Shown here: one piece after another, positions 31,188-39,983 of the stretch
How the letters are laid out: each line of letters opens with the position of its first letter
Position numbering within the stretch: the stretch's first letter is position 1
Assembly: GCF_044762855.1 (NCBI RefSeq)
Contig: NZ_JBIWFB010000002.1
Coordinates: 372,001 to 436,000 of the forward strand
DNA: 64,000 bases
Direction of reading: 5' to 3'
Source: Psychrobacillus sp044762855
Lineage (GTDB): Bacteria > Bacillota > Bacilli > Bacillales_A > Planococcaceae
The notes under the pieces: model-generated
What the model was told of the DNA's origin: nothing
Databases searched by the model: none
What the model saw: only the letters and a program-made list of their open reading frames with translations
Program-made: the position numbers and the translations under genes

Positions 31188-33299
31188 GTGAAGACCATTT
31201 TATTAAAATGGAGAGAATGGCGCAATTTTAAATATCTCCCTTTCGTTATCATTCTCTTAACAGCGGTTTGCATGTTCTTTTTATTAATCGGAAATGTGAA
31301 AGAAAGTAAATACGATCTAGAACGATTTCAGCTATCCCCGGATACGATTCGTTCTGTCAAAACGATGGAAGACCCTGTCAAAACAGAAGAAGAGAGAGAA
31401 AGAGTTGCATCAGAAGTGCTCCCTGTCTATCAATTTCAAGATGAAACTGCAGATAACCAAGCTGCGGTCATCCGCTCCATTTTTGACAATGTACTCGATG
31501 TGAAAAAAAATCAGACAGAAGAATTGACAGAAGATGGGGCCGATACATCACTTGCAAAGCTGAAAGAAGAAATGGATGCCTTAACAGAGAATGCAAGCAT
31601 AATACCTTTTAGCGATGAAGTGTTAACCGTTTTATGGAAGCAGTCGACTCCTGTTTTACGTGAGTCTAAAGAGAAATTATCCACTATTGTAGAAAAAGCA
31701 TTAAATGAGCCAATCCGGACCGAAAATATATCGTCTGTACGGGAAAAGGTTGCTTCCCAAGTGACGAATACGTTTGGATTTTCGCCAGAATACATGAATA
31801 TTCTTATCAATATAGCACGTGGAGCAATTGTAGCTACAGAAATCGAAAACGATGAGCTAACGGAGTTACGTATTGAACAAGCTAAAGCAAGTGTCGAACC
31901 AACGAGAATTCTCCAAGGGCAAATCCTTGTACAAAAAGGAGAATTAATAGATAGAGAAGTTTATAGACAGATTGAATTGCTTGGAATGTTAACAAATAAA
32001 ACATCCTATAAACCACCGATAGGTATCGGACTATTCGTTGTACTTACAATGTGGATTTTATTTGCCCAAACATTTCGTAAGAAAGAGAAAACGATTAATA
32101 ATGCCAAAAACTTAGTTGTCGTTGCTATCAGTTTAATCATTTCTGTCTTATTAATGAAAGTGTTACAATTGGTTGCCTATAATTTTGATGTAGTCATTGC
32201 TTTCATATTTCCGACTGCAATGATTTCCATATTTGTTTACTTATTAGTAAATGAACGTGCTGCAGTGATCACCAGTTTTGTTGTCGCTGCTTATGCGGGA
32301 ATTATTTTTCAAGAAGGTTATACGAATGTTTTTCAAATGGAAATTACGTTATACATATTATTTGGTAGTATAGCAGGAATTTTCGCCATGCAGCGAACAC
32401 ATAATAATTCGCAGATATTTAGAGGTAGCTTTATTGTTTCAGCGGTAAATCTGTTTTTTATTTTATTTTACTTATTAATGACAAAAACAACGTATGAATT
32501 TTCCGATATCCTGTTTTATGTTGGAGCAGCCGTTTTATCGGGTATACTATCTGGAGCACTAACGATTGGGATTTTACCATTTTTTGAATCTGTATTTGGT
32601 ATTTTATCGAAGATGCGGTTAATCGAACTTTCCAATCCAAACCACCCTTTATTAAAAAAGATATTAACGGAAACACCTGGAACGTATCATCATAGTTTAA
32701 TGGTAGCAAACTTAGCAGATGCAGCTTGTGAAGCGGTTGGTGCGAACGGTTTACTTGCACGTGTAGGTTGCTACTATCATGATGTTGGAAAGACGAAAAG
32801 ACCTGGATTTTTTATCGAAAATCAAGTAAATGGATATAATCCACACGATAGTTTACCACCAGAAACGAGTCGTGATATTATTATTGCACATGCTGTGGAT
32901 GGGGCAGAGATATTGCGGAAACATAAAATGCCAAAAGAAATAGTCGATATTGCAGCGCAACATCACGGAACAAGCTTGCTCAAATTCTTTTACTATAAAG
33001 CAAAAGAGATGAAGGAAGACATAAACGAGGGGCAGTACAGGTATCCAGGACCTAAACCACAAACAAAAGAAATTGCCATTATTTCAGTTGCGGATAGTGT
33101 TGAAGCAGCTGTCCGTTCGATGAAAGAACCAAACGCAGAAAAAATTAGGGAACTAATCCAATCTATTATTAAAGATAAATTACTGGACGGTCAATTTGAC
33201 GAGTGTGATCTATCTTTAAAGGAAATTAAGAAAATGGAAGAAAGTTTCTGCACAACGATGAATGGGACATTCCATTCCCGTATTGAATACCCAAAATAA
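31188..33299 (+). CDS. pgpH: Cyclic-di-AMP phosphodiesterase PgpH (7TM-HD)
   Basis: GTG 31188 follows AAGGAG. The 703-residue protein has one N-terminal membrane helix, a large extracytoplasmic 7TMR-HD domain (about 40-270), seven membrane helices (about 275-480) and a C-terminal HD domain with YHHSLMVANLAD and YYHDVGKTKRP (metal-binding HD). It hydrolyses c-di-AMP to pApA. The B. subtilis equivalent is yqfF, also between phoH and ybeY. A TATAAT box is seen near 31150. Confidence 0.95.
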   Translation: MKTILLKWREWRNFKYLPFVIILLTAVCMFFLLIGNVKESKYDLERFQLSPDTIRSVKTMEDPVKTEEERERVASEVLPVYQFQDETADNQAAVIRSIFDNVLDVKKNQTEELTEDGADTSLAKLKEEMDALTENASIIPFSDEVLTVLWKQSTPVLRESKEKLSTIVEKALNEPIRTENISSVREKVASQVTNTFGFSPEYMNILINIARGAIVATEIENDELTELRIEQAKASVEPTRILQGQILVQKGELIDREVYRQIELLGMLTNKTSYKPPIGIGLFVVLTMWILFAQTFRKKEKTINNAKNLVVVAISLIISVLLMKVLQLVAYNFDVVIAFIFPTAMISIFVYLLVNERAAVITSFVVAAYAGIIFQEGYTNVFQMEITLYILFGSIAGIFAMQRTHNNSQIFRGSFIVSAVNLFFILFYLLMTKTTYEFSDILFYVGAAVLSGILSGALTIGILPFFESVFGILSKMRLIELSNPNHPLLKKILTETPGTYHHSLMVANLADAACEAVGANGLLARVGCYYHDVGKTKRPGFFIENQVNGYNPHDSLPPETSRDIIIAHAVDGAEILRKHKMPKEIVDIAAQHHGTSLLKFFYYKAKEMKEDINEGQYRYPGPKPQTKEIAIISVADSVEAAVRSMKEPNAEKIRELIQSIIKDKLLDGQFDECDLSLKEIKKMEESFCTTMNGTFHSRIEYPK

Positions 33300-33319
33300 T
33301 GAGGTTAGGGGCAAAAAGA

Positions 33320-33805
33320 ATGCTAGAACTAGATTTAATGGACGAAACAAATACACTTTCCGAAGAAACGTTGGCGCTTGTTGAGAAAGTATTAACTTCT
33401 GCAGCGACGCAATTAGCAGTAAAAGAAGGTAGTGAAGTAAGCGTTACATTTGTAACGAACGAGGCTATACAAGAGATCAATAAAACGTATCGCAAGAAAG
33501 ATATGCCAACAGATGTCATTTCATTTGCAATGGAAGAGATGGGCGAAGGGGAAATCGAAATCAAAGATGCGGACATTCCGACTTTACTTGGTGATATTAT
33601 TATTTCGGTTGAGCGCACGTCAGAACAAGCAGAGTCATACGGACATACATTTGAACGAGAGCTTTGCTTTTTAGCAGTTCATGGTTTTTTACATTTGCTA
33701 GGCTATGATCATGGGACGGGAGAAGAAGAGAAAGAAATGTTCAGCTTACAAGAAACGATTTTACAAGCGTTTGGCTTAAAGCGTGAAGGCCATGGACTTT
33801 CGTAA
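33320..33805 (+). CDS. ybeY: Endoribonuclease YbeY
   Basis: I prefer ATG 33320 (MLELDLMDETN) over ATG 33299, which abuts the pgpH stop. TTAGGGG precedes it, and the resulting 161 residues match the family. The zinc motif is HGFLHLLGYDH (H-x3-H-x5-H). YbeY takes part in 16S rRNA 3'-end maturation and ribosome quality control. The 3' end overlaps dgkA. Confidence 0.93.
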   Translation: MLELDLMDETNTLSEETLALVEKVLTSAATQLAVKEGSEVSVTFVTNEAIQEINKTYRKKDMPTDVISFAMEEMGEGEIEIKDADIPTLLGDIIISVERTSEQAESYGHTFERELCFLAVHGFLHLLGYDHGTGEEEKEMFSLQETILQAFGLKREGHGLS

Positions 33806-34157
33806 GTTTTTTAAGTCGTTTATATATGCTTTTCAAGGCGTTGTACATGTTGTTAGAAGTGAACAAAATTTTCGTTTCCACATACTAGCTGCAGTCATTG
33901 TATTAATCGTAAGCTCCCTTTCAGGGTTAACGAAATGGGAATGGATAATCATAATCATATTGATATGTGGTATGTTCGTGATAGAATTAGTAAACGCGTC
34001 GATTGAGCGTGTCGTCGATTTAACATCACCCGAACTACATCCGCTTGCTAAACAGGCAAAGGATCTAGCGGCAGGGGCGTGTCTTGTGTATGCCATTTGC
34101 ACAGTAATCGTAGGTTTAATCATATTTATCCCGAAATGGTCGGGAATATTATTTTAG
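33783..34157 (+). CDS. dgkA: Undecaprenol kinase (DgkA family)
   Basis: The protein of about 124 residues has three membrane helices and the diacylglycerol-kinase signature ELVNASIERVVDLTSPELHPLAKQAKD, in which the Glu, Asn and Lys form the active site. In Gram-positive bacteria this family phosphorylates undecaprenol for cell wall lipid recycling. The start may be GTG 33783 or ATG 33792, both inside the ybeY end. Confidence 0.9.
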   Translation: MKAMDFRKFFKSFIYAFQGVVHVVRSEQNFRFHILAAVIVLIVSSLSGLTKWEWIIIIILICGMFVIELVNASIERVVDLTSPELHPLAKQAKDLAAGACLVYAICTVIVGLIIFIPKWSGILF

Positions 34158-34168
34158 AGGTGAACAAG

Positions 34169-34576
34169 ATGGATAAAAAAATGTTATTAGAAGCATCTAT
34201 TAAAGCGAGAGAAAAAGCATATGTGCCTTACTCGAAATTCCCTGTTGGAGCAGCGCTTTTAACGAAAGACGGCGAAGTGATTCAAGGGTGTAATATTGAA
34301 AATTCATCTTTTGGTTTGACTAACTGCGCTGAACGTACTGCTATATTTAAAGCAGTATCTGAAGGAAAAAAAGAATTTGCTGCCATCGCAGTTTCAGGGA
34401 ATACAGAAGGACCTATTTCTCCTTGTGGCGCATGCAGACAAGTACTTGCAGAATTTTGTGATCAAGATATGCCGGTTTTCTTAACGAACTTGAATGGTCA
34501 AGTATTAGAAACGACGGTTGCAGAGTTATTACCGGGTGCATTTACAACGGAGGATTTGGAATATGGAGCAAAATAA
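34169..34576 (+). CDS. cdd: Cytidine deaminase
   Basis: ATG 34169 follows AGAGGTGA by 5 bases. The frame is open further upstream, but there is no ribosome site. The 135-residue enzyme has the zinc motifs NCAERTAI (C and catalytic E) and PCGACRQVL. It deaminates cytidine and deoxycytidine to uridine forms for pyrimidine salvage. It overlaps era by 14 bases. Confidence 0.95.
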   Translation: MDKKMLLEASIKAREKAYVPYSKFPVGAALLTKDGEVIQGCNIENSSFGLTNCAERTAIFKAVSEGKKEFAAIAVSGNTEGPISPCGACRQVLAEFCDQDMPVFLTNLNGQVLETTVAELLPGAFTTEDLEYGAK

Positions 34577-35483
34577 TAAAGGTTTTAAATCAGGATTTAT
34601 CTCAATCATTGGACGTCCAAATGTAGGGAAATCCACATTTTTAAATAGAGTAATTGGCCAAAAAATTGCCATCATGAGTGACAAGCCTCAAACAACTCGA
34701 AACAAAGTACAAGGTGTCTTAACATTAGATGATAGTCAAATGATTTTCATTGACACTCCAGGTATTCATAAACCAAAGCATAAACTTGGTGACTTCATGT
34801 TAAAAGTAGCAAAAAATACACTTCGTGAAGTGGATGCTATTTTGTTCATGGTGAATGCAACAGAACCAAGAGGTAAAGGTGACGAATTCATTATCGATAT
34901 GCTTGAGAAAAATGAAACACCTGTTTTCTTAGTTATTAATAAAATCGATCAAGTACATCCGGACGATTTAATCGCCATTATTGAATCCTATAAAGACAAG
35001 TATGATTTTGCTGAAATTGTACCAATATCCGCCTTGCAAGGAAATAATGTAGATCGTTTGCTTGAAACAATTCAAAAATACTTGCCAGAAGGCCCTCAAT
35101 ATTACCCTGCGGATCAAGTAACGGATCACCCAGAACGATTCATCATCTCTGAGTTGATACGTGAAAAGGTGCTCCATTTAACACGAGAAGAGATTCCTCA
35201 TTCCATTGCAGTTGTAATTGATAAGATTAAAAAAGAAGAAGACACTGAAAAAGATATGATCCGTGTAATGGCTACAATTATCGTGGAAAGAGACTCCCAA
35301 AAAGGCATTGTTATTGGAAAAAGAGGCGCACTTTTAAAAGAAGTGGGCACAAGAGCTCGCCACGATATCGAAATGCTACTTGGGACAAAAGTGTTCTTAG
35401 AGTTATGGGTAAAAGTACAAAAAGATTGGCGCAATAAATCGACCCATTTACGAGACTATGGATTTAGAGAAGACGAGTATTAA
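34563..35483 (+). CDS. era: GTPase Era
   Basis: ATG 34563 (MEQNNKGFKSGF) has GGAGG within cdd, about 8 bases before. The 306-residue GTPase shows G1 GRPNVGKS, G3 DTPGIH, G4 NKID and a C-terminal KH domain with GIVIGKRGALLKEVG. Era binds 16S rRNA near the anti-SD end and helps 30S assembly. The position after cdd is conserved. Confidence 0.97.
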   Translation: MEQNNKGFKSGFISIIGRPNVGKSTFLNRVIGQKIAIMSDKPQTTRNKVQGVLTLDDSQMIFIDTPGIHKPKHKLGDFMLKVAKNTLREVDAILFMVNATEPRGKGDEFIIDMLEKNETPVFLVINKIDQVHPDDLIAIIESYKDKYDFAEIVPISALQGNNVDRLLETIQKYLPEGPQYYPADQVTDHPERFIISELIREKVLHLTREEIPHSIAVVIDKIKKEEDTEKDMIRVMATIIVERDSQKGIVIGKRGALLKEVGTRARHDIEMLLGTKVFLELWVKVQKDWRNKSTHLRDYGFREDEY

Positions 35484-35499
35484 GAAATAAAATGCGAAA

Positions 35500-35525
35500 G
35501 GCGCCTATAGATAAATATAGGCGCA
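35500..35525. other. Stem-loop between era and recO
   Basis: GCGCCTATA pairs with TATAGGCGC around GATAAA. No T run follows, so it is not a clear terminator and may pause transcription or stabilise mRNA. Confidence 0.6.
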
Positions 35526-35558
35526 AAAAGCTAGATACTAAGAAGGAAGGGAAGGCTT

Positions 35559-36341
35559 TTGCTTCAAAAAGTAGAAGGCATTGTCTTACGGACTTCATCT
35601 TACGGAGAAACAGATAAAATTGTCACGATATTTTCAAGAGAATTAGGAAAAAGAGCAGCCATGGCTCGTGGTGCCAAAAAACCAACGAGCCGTCTGTCTT
35701 CTATATCCCAGCCTTTCACTTATGGTTATTTTCTAATTCAGCAAGGTAGAGGAATGGGAACGTTACAGCAAGGTGAAATAATCGATTCGATGCGATCTAT
35801 TCGAGAAGATATTTTTACAACTGCATATGCTAGTTTCATCATGGAGTTAGTAGATAAGTTAATAGAAGATGAGGGACCGAAGCCTCATGTATTTACTATT
35901 TTACAAGAGGCCTTGGAGGCTATTTCTGAAGAGTATGATCCAGAAGCGATTAGTTTATTTGTAGAATGGAAAATGCTTCCGATTGCTGGGATTTACCCAG
36001 TGTTGCATCAATGTACTAACTGCGGAGCAACGGACGGGGAATTTGCATTTTCTTTCGCTCAAATCGGCTTTCTATGTCACAGATGCTTCTCGGTCGATCC
36101 ATATTTAATAAGGTTAACACCAGCACAAGTAAAGCTAATTCGCACGTTTTATACGGTTCCGATTAGCCAAGTTGGAAAGCTTACGCTAAAAAAAGAAACA
36201 AAGGGCTTTATCAAGAAAATTGTTCGAACTATATATAACGAACAAGTTGGAGTTCGGTTAAAGTCCCAAGGGTTTTTAGATCAAATGGAAAAGACCCCAG
36301 AATTTTTTAACCCTAAAAAAGATCCAAGTTCAGAAGACTAA
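35559..36341 (+). CDS. recO: DNA repair protein RecO
   Basis: TTG 35559 follows GAAGGAAGGGAAGG. The 260-residue protein has the N-terminal OB fold (MLQKVEGIVLRTSSYGETDKI in outline) and a C-terminal zinc finger (CTNCG ... CHRCF). RecO anneals SSB-coated ssDNA and loads RecA with RecF/RecR. The gene order era-recO-glyS is standard. Confidence 0.95.
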   Translation: MLQKVEGIVLRTSSYGETDKIVTIFSRELGKRAAMARGAKKPTSRLSSISQPFTYGYFLIQQGRGMGTLQQGEIIDSMRSIREDIFTTAYASFIMELVDKLIEDEGPKPHVFTILQEALEAISEEYDPEAISLFVEWKMLPIAGIYPVLHQCTNCGATDGEFAFSFAQIGFLCHRCFSVDPYLIRLTPAQVKLIRTFYTVPISQVGKLTLKKETKGFIKKIVRTIYNEQVGVRLKSQGFLDQMEKTPEFFNPKKDPSSED

Positions 36342-36361
36342 CTTCGAACTTGGATCTTTTT
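36321..36361 (+). terminator. Terminator overlapping the recO end
   Basis: GATCCAAGTTC pairs with GAACTTGGATC around the recO stop and is followed by TTTTT. Confidence 0.9.
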
Positions 36362-36398
36362 GCTTGTCTAAAATTATTTTAGAAAGTAGGGAGTTAAC

Positions 36399-36528
36399 CG
36401 AACAATTAGTTCCCTCCGAGCAAATAACTGAGACAAGTGAGCAATGGAAGGTCGTAAGCGAGCAATGTATGTACGTATGCGATCATAAACCTCTGCTGTC
36501 CGAGCAAAGGAATCCCACTTCGAACAAC
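36399..36528. repeat. 21-nt periodic array, CGAGCAA core
   Basis: A CGAGCAA-like heptamer recurs at 36417, 36438, 36459, 36480 and 36501, exactly 21 bases apart, with looser CGAACAA copies at 36399 and 36521. The 14 bases between cores vary. The minus strand reads as heptad-like peptide (YIARLRP, SIAHLSQ), probably spurious. No gene is seen in 36362-36606. Confidence 0.75.
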
Positions 36529-36568
36529 TGATTGAACTAACCTAAACATACATCCAACACTAAACAAA

Positions 36569-36602
36569 AACCAAATTAGACATAGGTCTAATTTGGTTAT
36601 TT
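36569..36602 (-). terminator. Terminator of glyS
   Basis: AACCAAATTAGAC pairs with GTCTAATTTGGTT around a short loop (ATAG). T runs exist on both sides. Confidence 0.85.
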
Positions 36603-36606
36603 TAGA

Positions 36607-37989
36607 TTAAAACTGCAATTGTTCTTCAATATAAGCTTTTACATCAGCAATCGGCATTCTTGTTTGTTCCATTGAATCACGGTGACGAACCGTTACTTGA
36701 CCATCTGTTTCGGAATCGAAATCGTAAGTGATACAGAATGGTGTCCCGATTTCGTCTTGGCGACGGTAACGTTTACCAATCGATTGAGACTCGTCATAGT
36801 CAACCATGAAATGTTTACTTAAATCAGAGAATAACGCAGTTGCGCCTTCTGATAATTTTTTGGACAATGGTAAAATTGCCGCTTTTACTGGAGCTAGAGC
36901 AGGGTGGAATCGTAGTACAGTACGTTTATCGTCACCTTCTAATTGCTCTTCGTCATAAGCTTCGCAAAGGAAAGCTAATGTCACGCGGTCAGCACCAAGA
37001 GATGGCTCGATACAATAAGGCACGTAGCGCTCGTTCGTAATTGGATCGATATAATTAAAATCTTCCCCAGAATGTTCCATATGTTGTTTTAAGTCAAAGT
37101 CAGTGCGATCAGCGATACCCCATAGCTCGCCCCAACCAAATGGGAATTTATATTCGATGTCTGTCGTAGCATTTGAATAGTGGGACAGTTCATCTTCTGA
37201 GTGGTCACGTAAACGAATGCTATCTTCTGCAACCCCTAAGTTTAATAACCAATCTTTACAGTAGTTGCGCCAGAACTCGAACCATTCCATATCTTCTCCT
37301 GGCTTGCAGAAAAATTCTAATTCCATTTGTTCAAATTCTCTTGTACGGAATGTAAAGTTACCAGGTGTAATTTCGTTACGGAAGCTTTTTCCTACTTGTG
37401 CGATACCAAATGGCATTTTTTTACGCATAGAACGTTGCACATTTTTATAGTTAACGAAGATACCTTGTGCTGTTTCAGGACGTAAGAAAATTTCATTTGT
37501 AGAAGACTCTGTTACTCCTTGGAACGTTTTGAACATTAGGTTGAATTGACGAATATCCGTATAGTCAAATTCTCCGCAAGTAGGGCAAACAACATTATGT
37601 TCTTTCATGATTTCTTCCATTCTCTCAAACGAAAGGCCGTCAATAACCATTTCAATTCCTTTTTTATCTAGTGCATCTTCGATAATTTTATCTACACGAT
37701 GACGAGATTTACATTTTTTACAGTCAATCATCGGATCATTAAAATTACCGATATGTCCAGATGCTACCCAAGTTTTTGGATTCATTAGAATAGCTGCATC
37801 TAATCCTACGTTGTATGGGGATTCTTGAACGAATTTTTTCCACCAAGCTTTTTTAATATTGTTTTTCAATTCCACACCAAGTGGACCGTAATCCCAAGTG
37901 TTCGCAAGTCCGCCATAAATTTCAGACCCTGGGAATACAAAACCTCTTTGTTTTGCTAAGCTTACAACTGTTTCCATTGAAAATTCCAT
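36607..37989 (-). CDS. glyS: Glycine--tRNA ligase (single-chain class II)
   Basis: The minus-strand gene encodes 460 residues of the homodimeric class II GlyRS, not the bacterial GlyQ/GlyS tetramer. Motif 2 lies in FRNEITP...FRTREFEQMELEFF and motif 3 in PSLGADRVTLAFL. A zinc-like pair of CxxC (CKKCKSRH and CPTCGEFDY) is present. The C-terminal anticodon-binding domain starts near 360. A GGAGGG ribosome site precedes the ATG. Expression is controlled by the T-box leader upstream. Confidence 0.96.
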   Translation of the reverse strand: MEFSMETVVSLAKQRGFVFPGSEIYGGLANTWDYGPLGVELKNNIKKAWWKKFVQESPYNVGLDAAILMNPKTWVASGHIGNFNDPMIDCKKCKSRHRVDKIIEDALDKKGIEMVIDGLSFERMEEIMKEHNVVCPTCGEFDYTDIRQFNLMFKTFQGVTESSTNEIFLRPETAQGIFVNYKNVQRSMRKKMPFGIAQVGKSFRNEITPGNFTFRTREFEQMELEFFCKPGEDMEWFEFWRNYCKDWLLNLGVAEDSIRLRDHSEDELSHYSNATTDIEYKFPFGWGELWGIADRTDFDLKQHMEHSGEDFNYIDPITNERYVPYCIEPSLGADRVTLAFLCEAYDEEQLEGDDKRTVLRFHPALAPVKAAILPLSKKLSEGATALFSDLSKHFMVDYDESQSIGKRYRRQDEIGTPFCITYDFDSETDGQVTVRHRDSMEQTRMPIADVKAYIEEQLQF

Positions 37990-37999
37990 AACAAACCCT

Positions 38000-38215
38000 C
38001 CTATTGTTGAGTGCCCTTAAAAAGAAAAAACTCGTCTCCGGGCCATAATAGCCCGGGGACGAGTTTTATAACCCGCGGTTCCACCCCGATTGATTGTGCA
38101 ATACAATCCTCTTTAAAAGCATAAGCTCCGAGCTGCCGTTTCCTGTTTTGTGGCCTTTCACTATCACCACTCGCTAGATTACAGTACTTATAATGCTCTT
38201 CAACGCTTTATTATT
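38000..38215 (-). promoter_or_regulatory. T-box riboswitch in the glyS leader
   Basis: On the minus strand the leader carries the T-box sequence GGGGTGGAACCGCGGG (38072-38087). A GC-rich terminator hairpin follows (CTCGTCCCCGGGC pairing with GCCCGGAGACGAG, 38027-38068, then TTTTTTCTTTTT). Uncharged tRNA-Gly should pair with the T-box and let transcription continue into glyS. I did not assign the specifier codon with certainty. Confidence 0.9.
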
Positions 38216-38222
38216 TGTTGCT

Positions 38223-38251
38223 ATTGTATCACGAGCTAGTTTACTTCGCAA
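38223..38251 (-). promoter_or_regulatory. Promoter of the glyS T-box transcript
   Basis: On the minus strand TTGCGA and TACAAT are 17 bases apart, with an extended -10 TGA. Confidence 0.8.
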
Positions 38252-38305
38252 TAAAGGAGTAAGTAGTATATAATAATTAAGTATGAAGCATAACATTTTG
38301 AGGCG

Positions 38306-38944
38306 GTGATTCCAATCGAACTCAACAAACGGCAAAACGAAATTTTGGACATTGTTAAAGGAAATGGTCCTATTACAGGTGAGCAAATTGCAGAACGACT
38401 AAGTTTAACTAGGTCTACCTTGCGACCAGATCTTGCTATTTTAACGATGGCTGGCTTTCTAGACGCCAGACCGCGCGTTGGTTATTTTTATTCTGGCAAA
38501 AAAACGAGCCAAGCTATTTCAGATAATATTGCCCAGATGGTAGTAAAAGACTTCCAATCTATTCCGGTTGTTGTAGAAGAAAGCATGACAGTGTATGATG
38601 CTATATGTCATATGTTTTTAGAAGATGTAGGATCGTTATTTGTCGTGGATAAACAATCTCTATTATCTGGTGTACTTTCGAGAAAAGACTTTTTACGTAC
38701 AAGTATAGGCAATCAGGATTTAAATAAACTTCCAGTACATATGATTATGACAAGGATGCCAAATATTACGTATTGCACGAAAGAAGATACGCTTATTGAA
38801 GTAGCCAATAAATTAATGAGTCGTCAAATCGATTCATTACCAGTAGTGAAAGAACGAAAAGATGGTTTAGAGGTCGTTGGAAGGGTGACGAAAACGAATA
38901 TTACACGTGCGTTCTTATCTTTAGCCGATGACCACGACTTATAA
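38306..38944 (+). CDS. ccpN: Transcriptional repressor CcpN
   Basis: GTG 38306 starts MIPIELNKRQNEILDIVK, matching the known CcpN N terminus (B. subtilis also uses GTG). The 212-residue protein has an N-terminal HTH (LSLTRSTLRPDLAILTMAGFLDARPRVGY in outline) and two CBS domains (about 75-205). CcpN represses gluconeogenic gapB and pckA in the presence of glucose. It forms an operon with ppsR, 11 bases downstream. Confidence 0.95.
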   Translation: MIPIELNKRQNEILDIVKGNGPITGEQIAERLSLTRSTLRPDLAILTMAGFLDARPRVGYFYSGKKTSQAISDNIAQMVVKDFQSIPVVVEESMTVYDAICHMFLEDVGSLFVVDKQSLLSGVLSRKDFLRTSIGNQDLNKLPVHMIMTRMPNITYCTKEDTLIEVANKLMSRQIDSLPVVKERKDGLEVVGRVTKTNITRAFLSLADDHDL

Positions 38945-38955
38945 GGAGTGACACG

Positions 38956-39765
38956 ATGAAAATGTTAAACCTGTTTATTGTCTCAGATTCAATCGGTGAA
39001 ACGGGAGAACTAGTGGCAAAAGCGGCGGTAAGTCAGTTTAGACCAGGCCTACAACATACGAAATTAAAGCGATTTACACATATTGATTCATTGGATCATA
39101 TTAAAGAGATCACGGAGCTTGCAAAAGAACAAGATGCTATTATTTTATATACACTTGTGCAAACAGATATGCGTGATGCATTAATAGAATATTGTAAGGC
39201 ATATGGGTTAGATTCTGTAGACTTAATCGGTCCGGTGATAAACTTACTCGAGAAAAATTTAGACGAGAGACCATTTGAAGAGCCTGGATTAGTCCGCAAA
39301 CTAGATGAAGATTACTTTAAAAAGATTGAAGCGATTGAATTTGCAGTAAAATATGATGATGGAAGAGATCCTCGCGGTTTATTGCAAGCGGACATTGTTT
39401 TAATTGGCGTTTCAAGAACTTCTAAAACACCATTATCCCAATATTTGGCGCATAAAAGATATAAAGTAGCAAACGTGCCATTAGTACCGGAAGTAGAACC
39501 TCCGGAAGAATTATTTCTAGTCGATCCGGCAAAATGTTTTGGATTAGTAATTACACCAGAAAAACTAAATTCTATTCGAAAAGAAAGATTAATAGCTATT
39601 GGTTTAAATGATGATGCTAGTTATGCTAAAATAGAACGGATCAATGAAGAAATTAACCATTTCGAAAAAGTAGTAAAAAGAATTGGATGCACTGTAATCG
39701 ATGTAACCAATAGGGCAGTAGAAGAAACGGCAAATTTAGTAATAAATCATATTCAACAAAAATAA
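38956..39765 (+). CDS. ppsR: Pyruvate, phosphate dikinase regulatory protein
   Basis: This 269-residue DUF299 protein is a bifunctional ADP-dependent kinase and phosphorylase for pyruvate, phosphate dikinase or PEP synthase. The P-loop-like GVSRTSKTPLSQYLA (about 149-163) is the nucleotide site. The AAGGAG site is clear. It pairs with ccpN, linking gluconeogenic transcription and PEP synthesis. The B. subtilis equivalent is yqfL. Confidence 0.93.
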   Translation: MKMLNLFIVSDSIGETGELVAKAAVSQFRPGLQHTKLKRFTHIDSLDHIKEITELAKEQDAIILYTLVQTDMRDALIEYCKAYGLDSVDLIGPVINLLEKNLDERPFEEPGLVRKLDEDYFKKIEAIEFAVKYDDGRDPRGLLQADIVLIGVSRTSKTPLSQYLAHKRYKVANVPLVPEVEPPEELFLVDPAKCFGLVITPEKLNSIRKERLIAIGLNDDASYAKIERINEEINHFEKVVKRIGCTVIDVTNRAVEETANLVINHIQQK

Positions 39766-39778
39766 TTATAAAAAAATG

Positions 39779-39809
39779 AACCGATTCACGTTTGTGAAAA
39801 GGTTTTTTT
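39779..39809 (+). terminator. Intrinsic terminator after ppsR
   Basis: AACC and TTCAC pair with GTGAA and GGTT and are followed by TTTTTTT. Confidence 0.8.
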
Positions 39810-39983
39810 GTATTGCGAATCGAATAAAGTATAGATTAAAAATATGAAATGTTTTATAATAGTTAATTGTGGAAAAAAATAATAACTATATGAAACTATT
39901 TTTATGAATTATTTTGTCGTTTCTTGCAGGATTTTTATTATTTAACTCGAATTAATAAAGTAGCAAGTAAAGATGGTGAATTA

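Noticed and set aside
39840..39983. Promoter for dnaG-sigA at TATAAT near 39857
   Set aside because: No convincing -35 hexamer at 16-18 bases. It may be real but is not supported by sequence alone.
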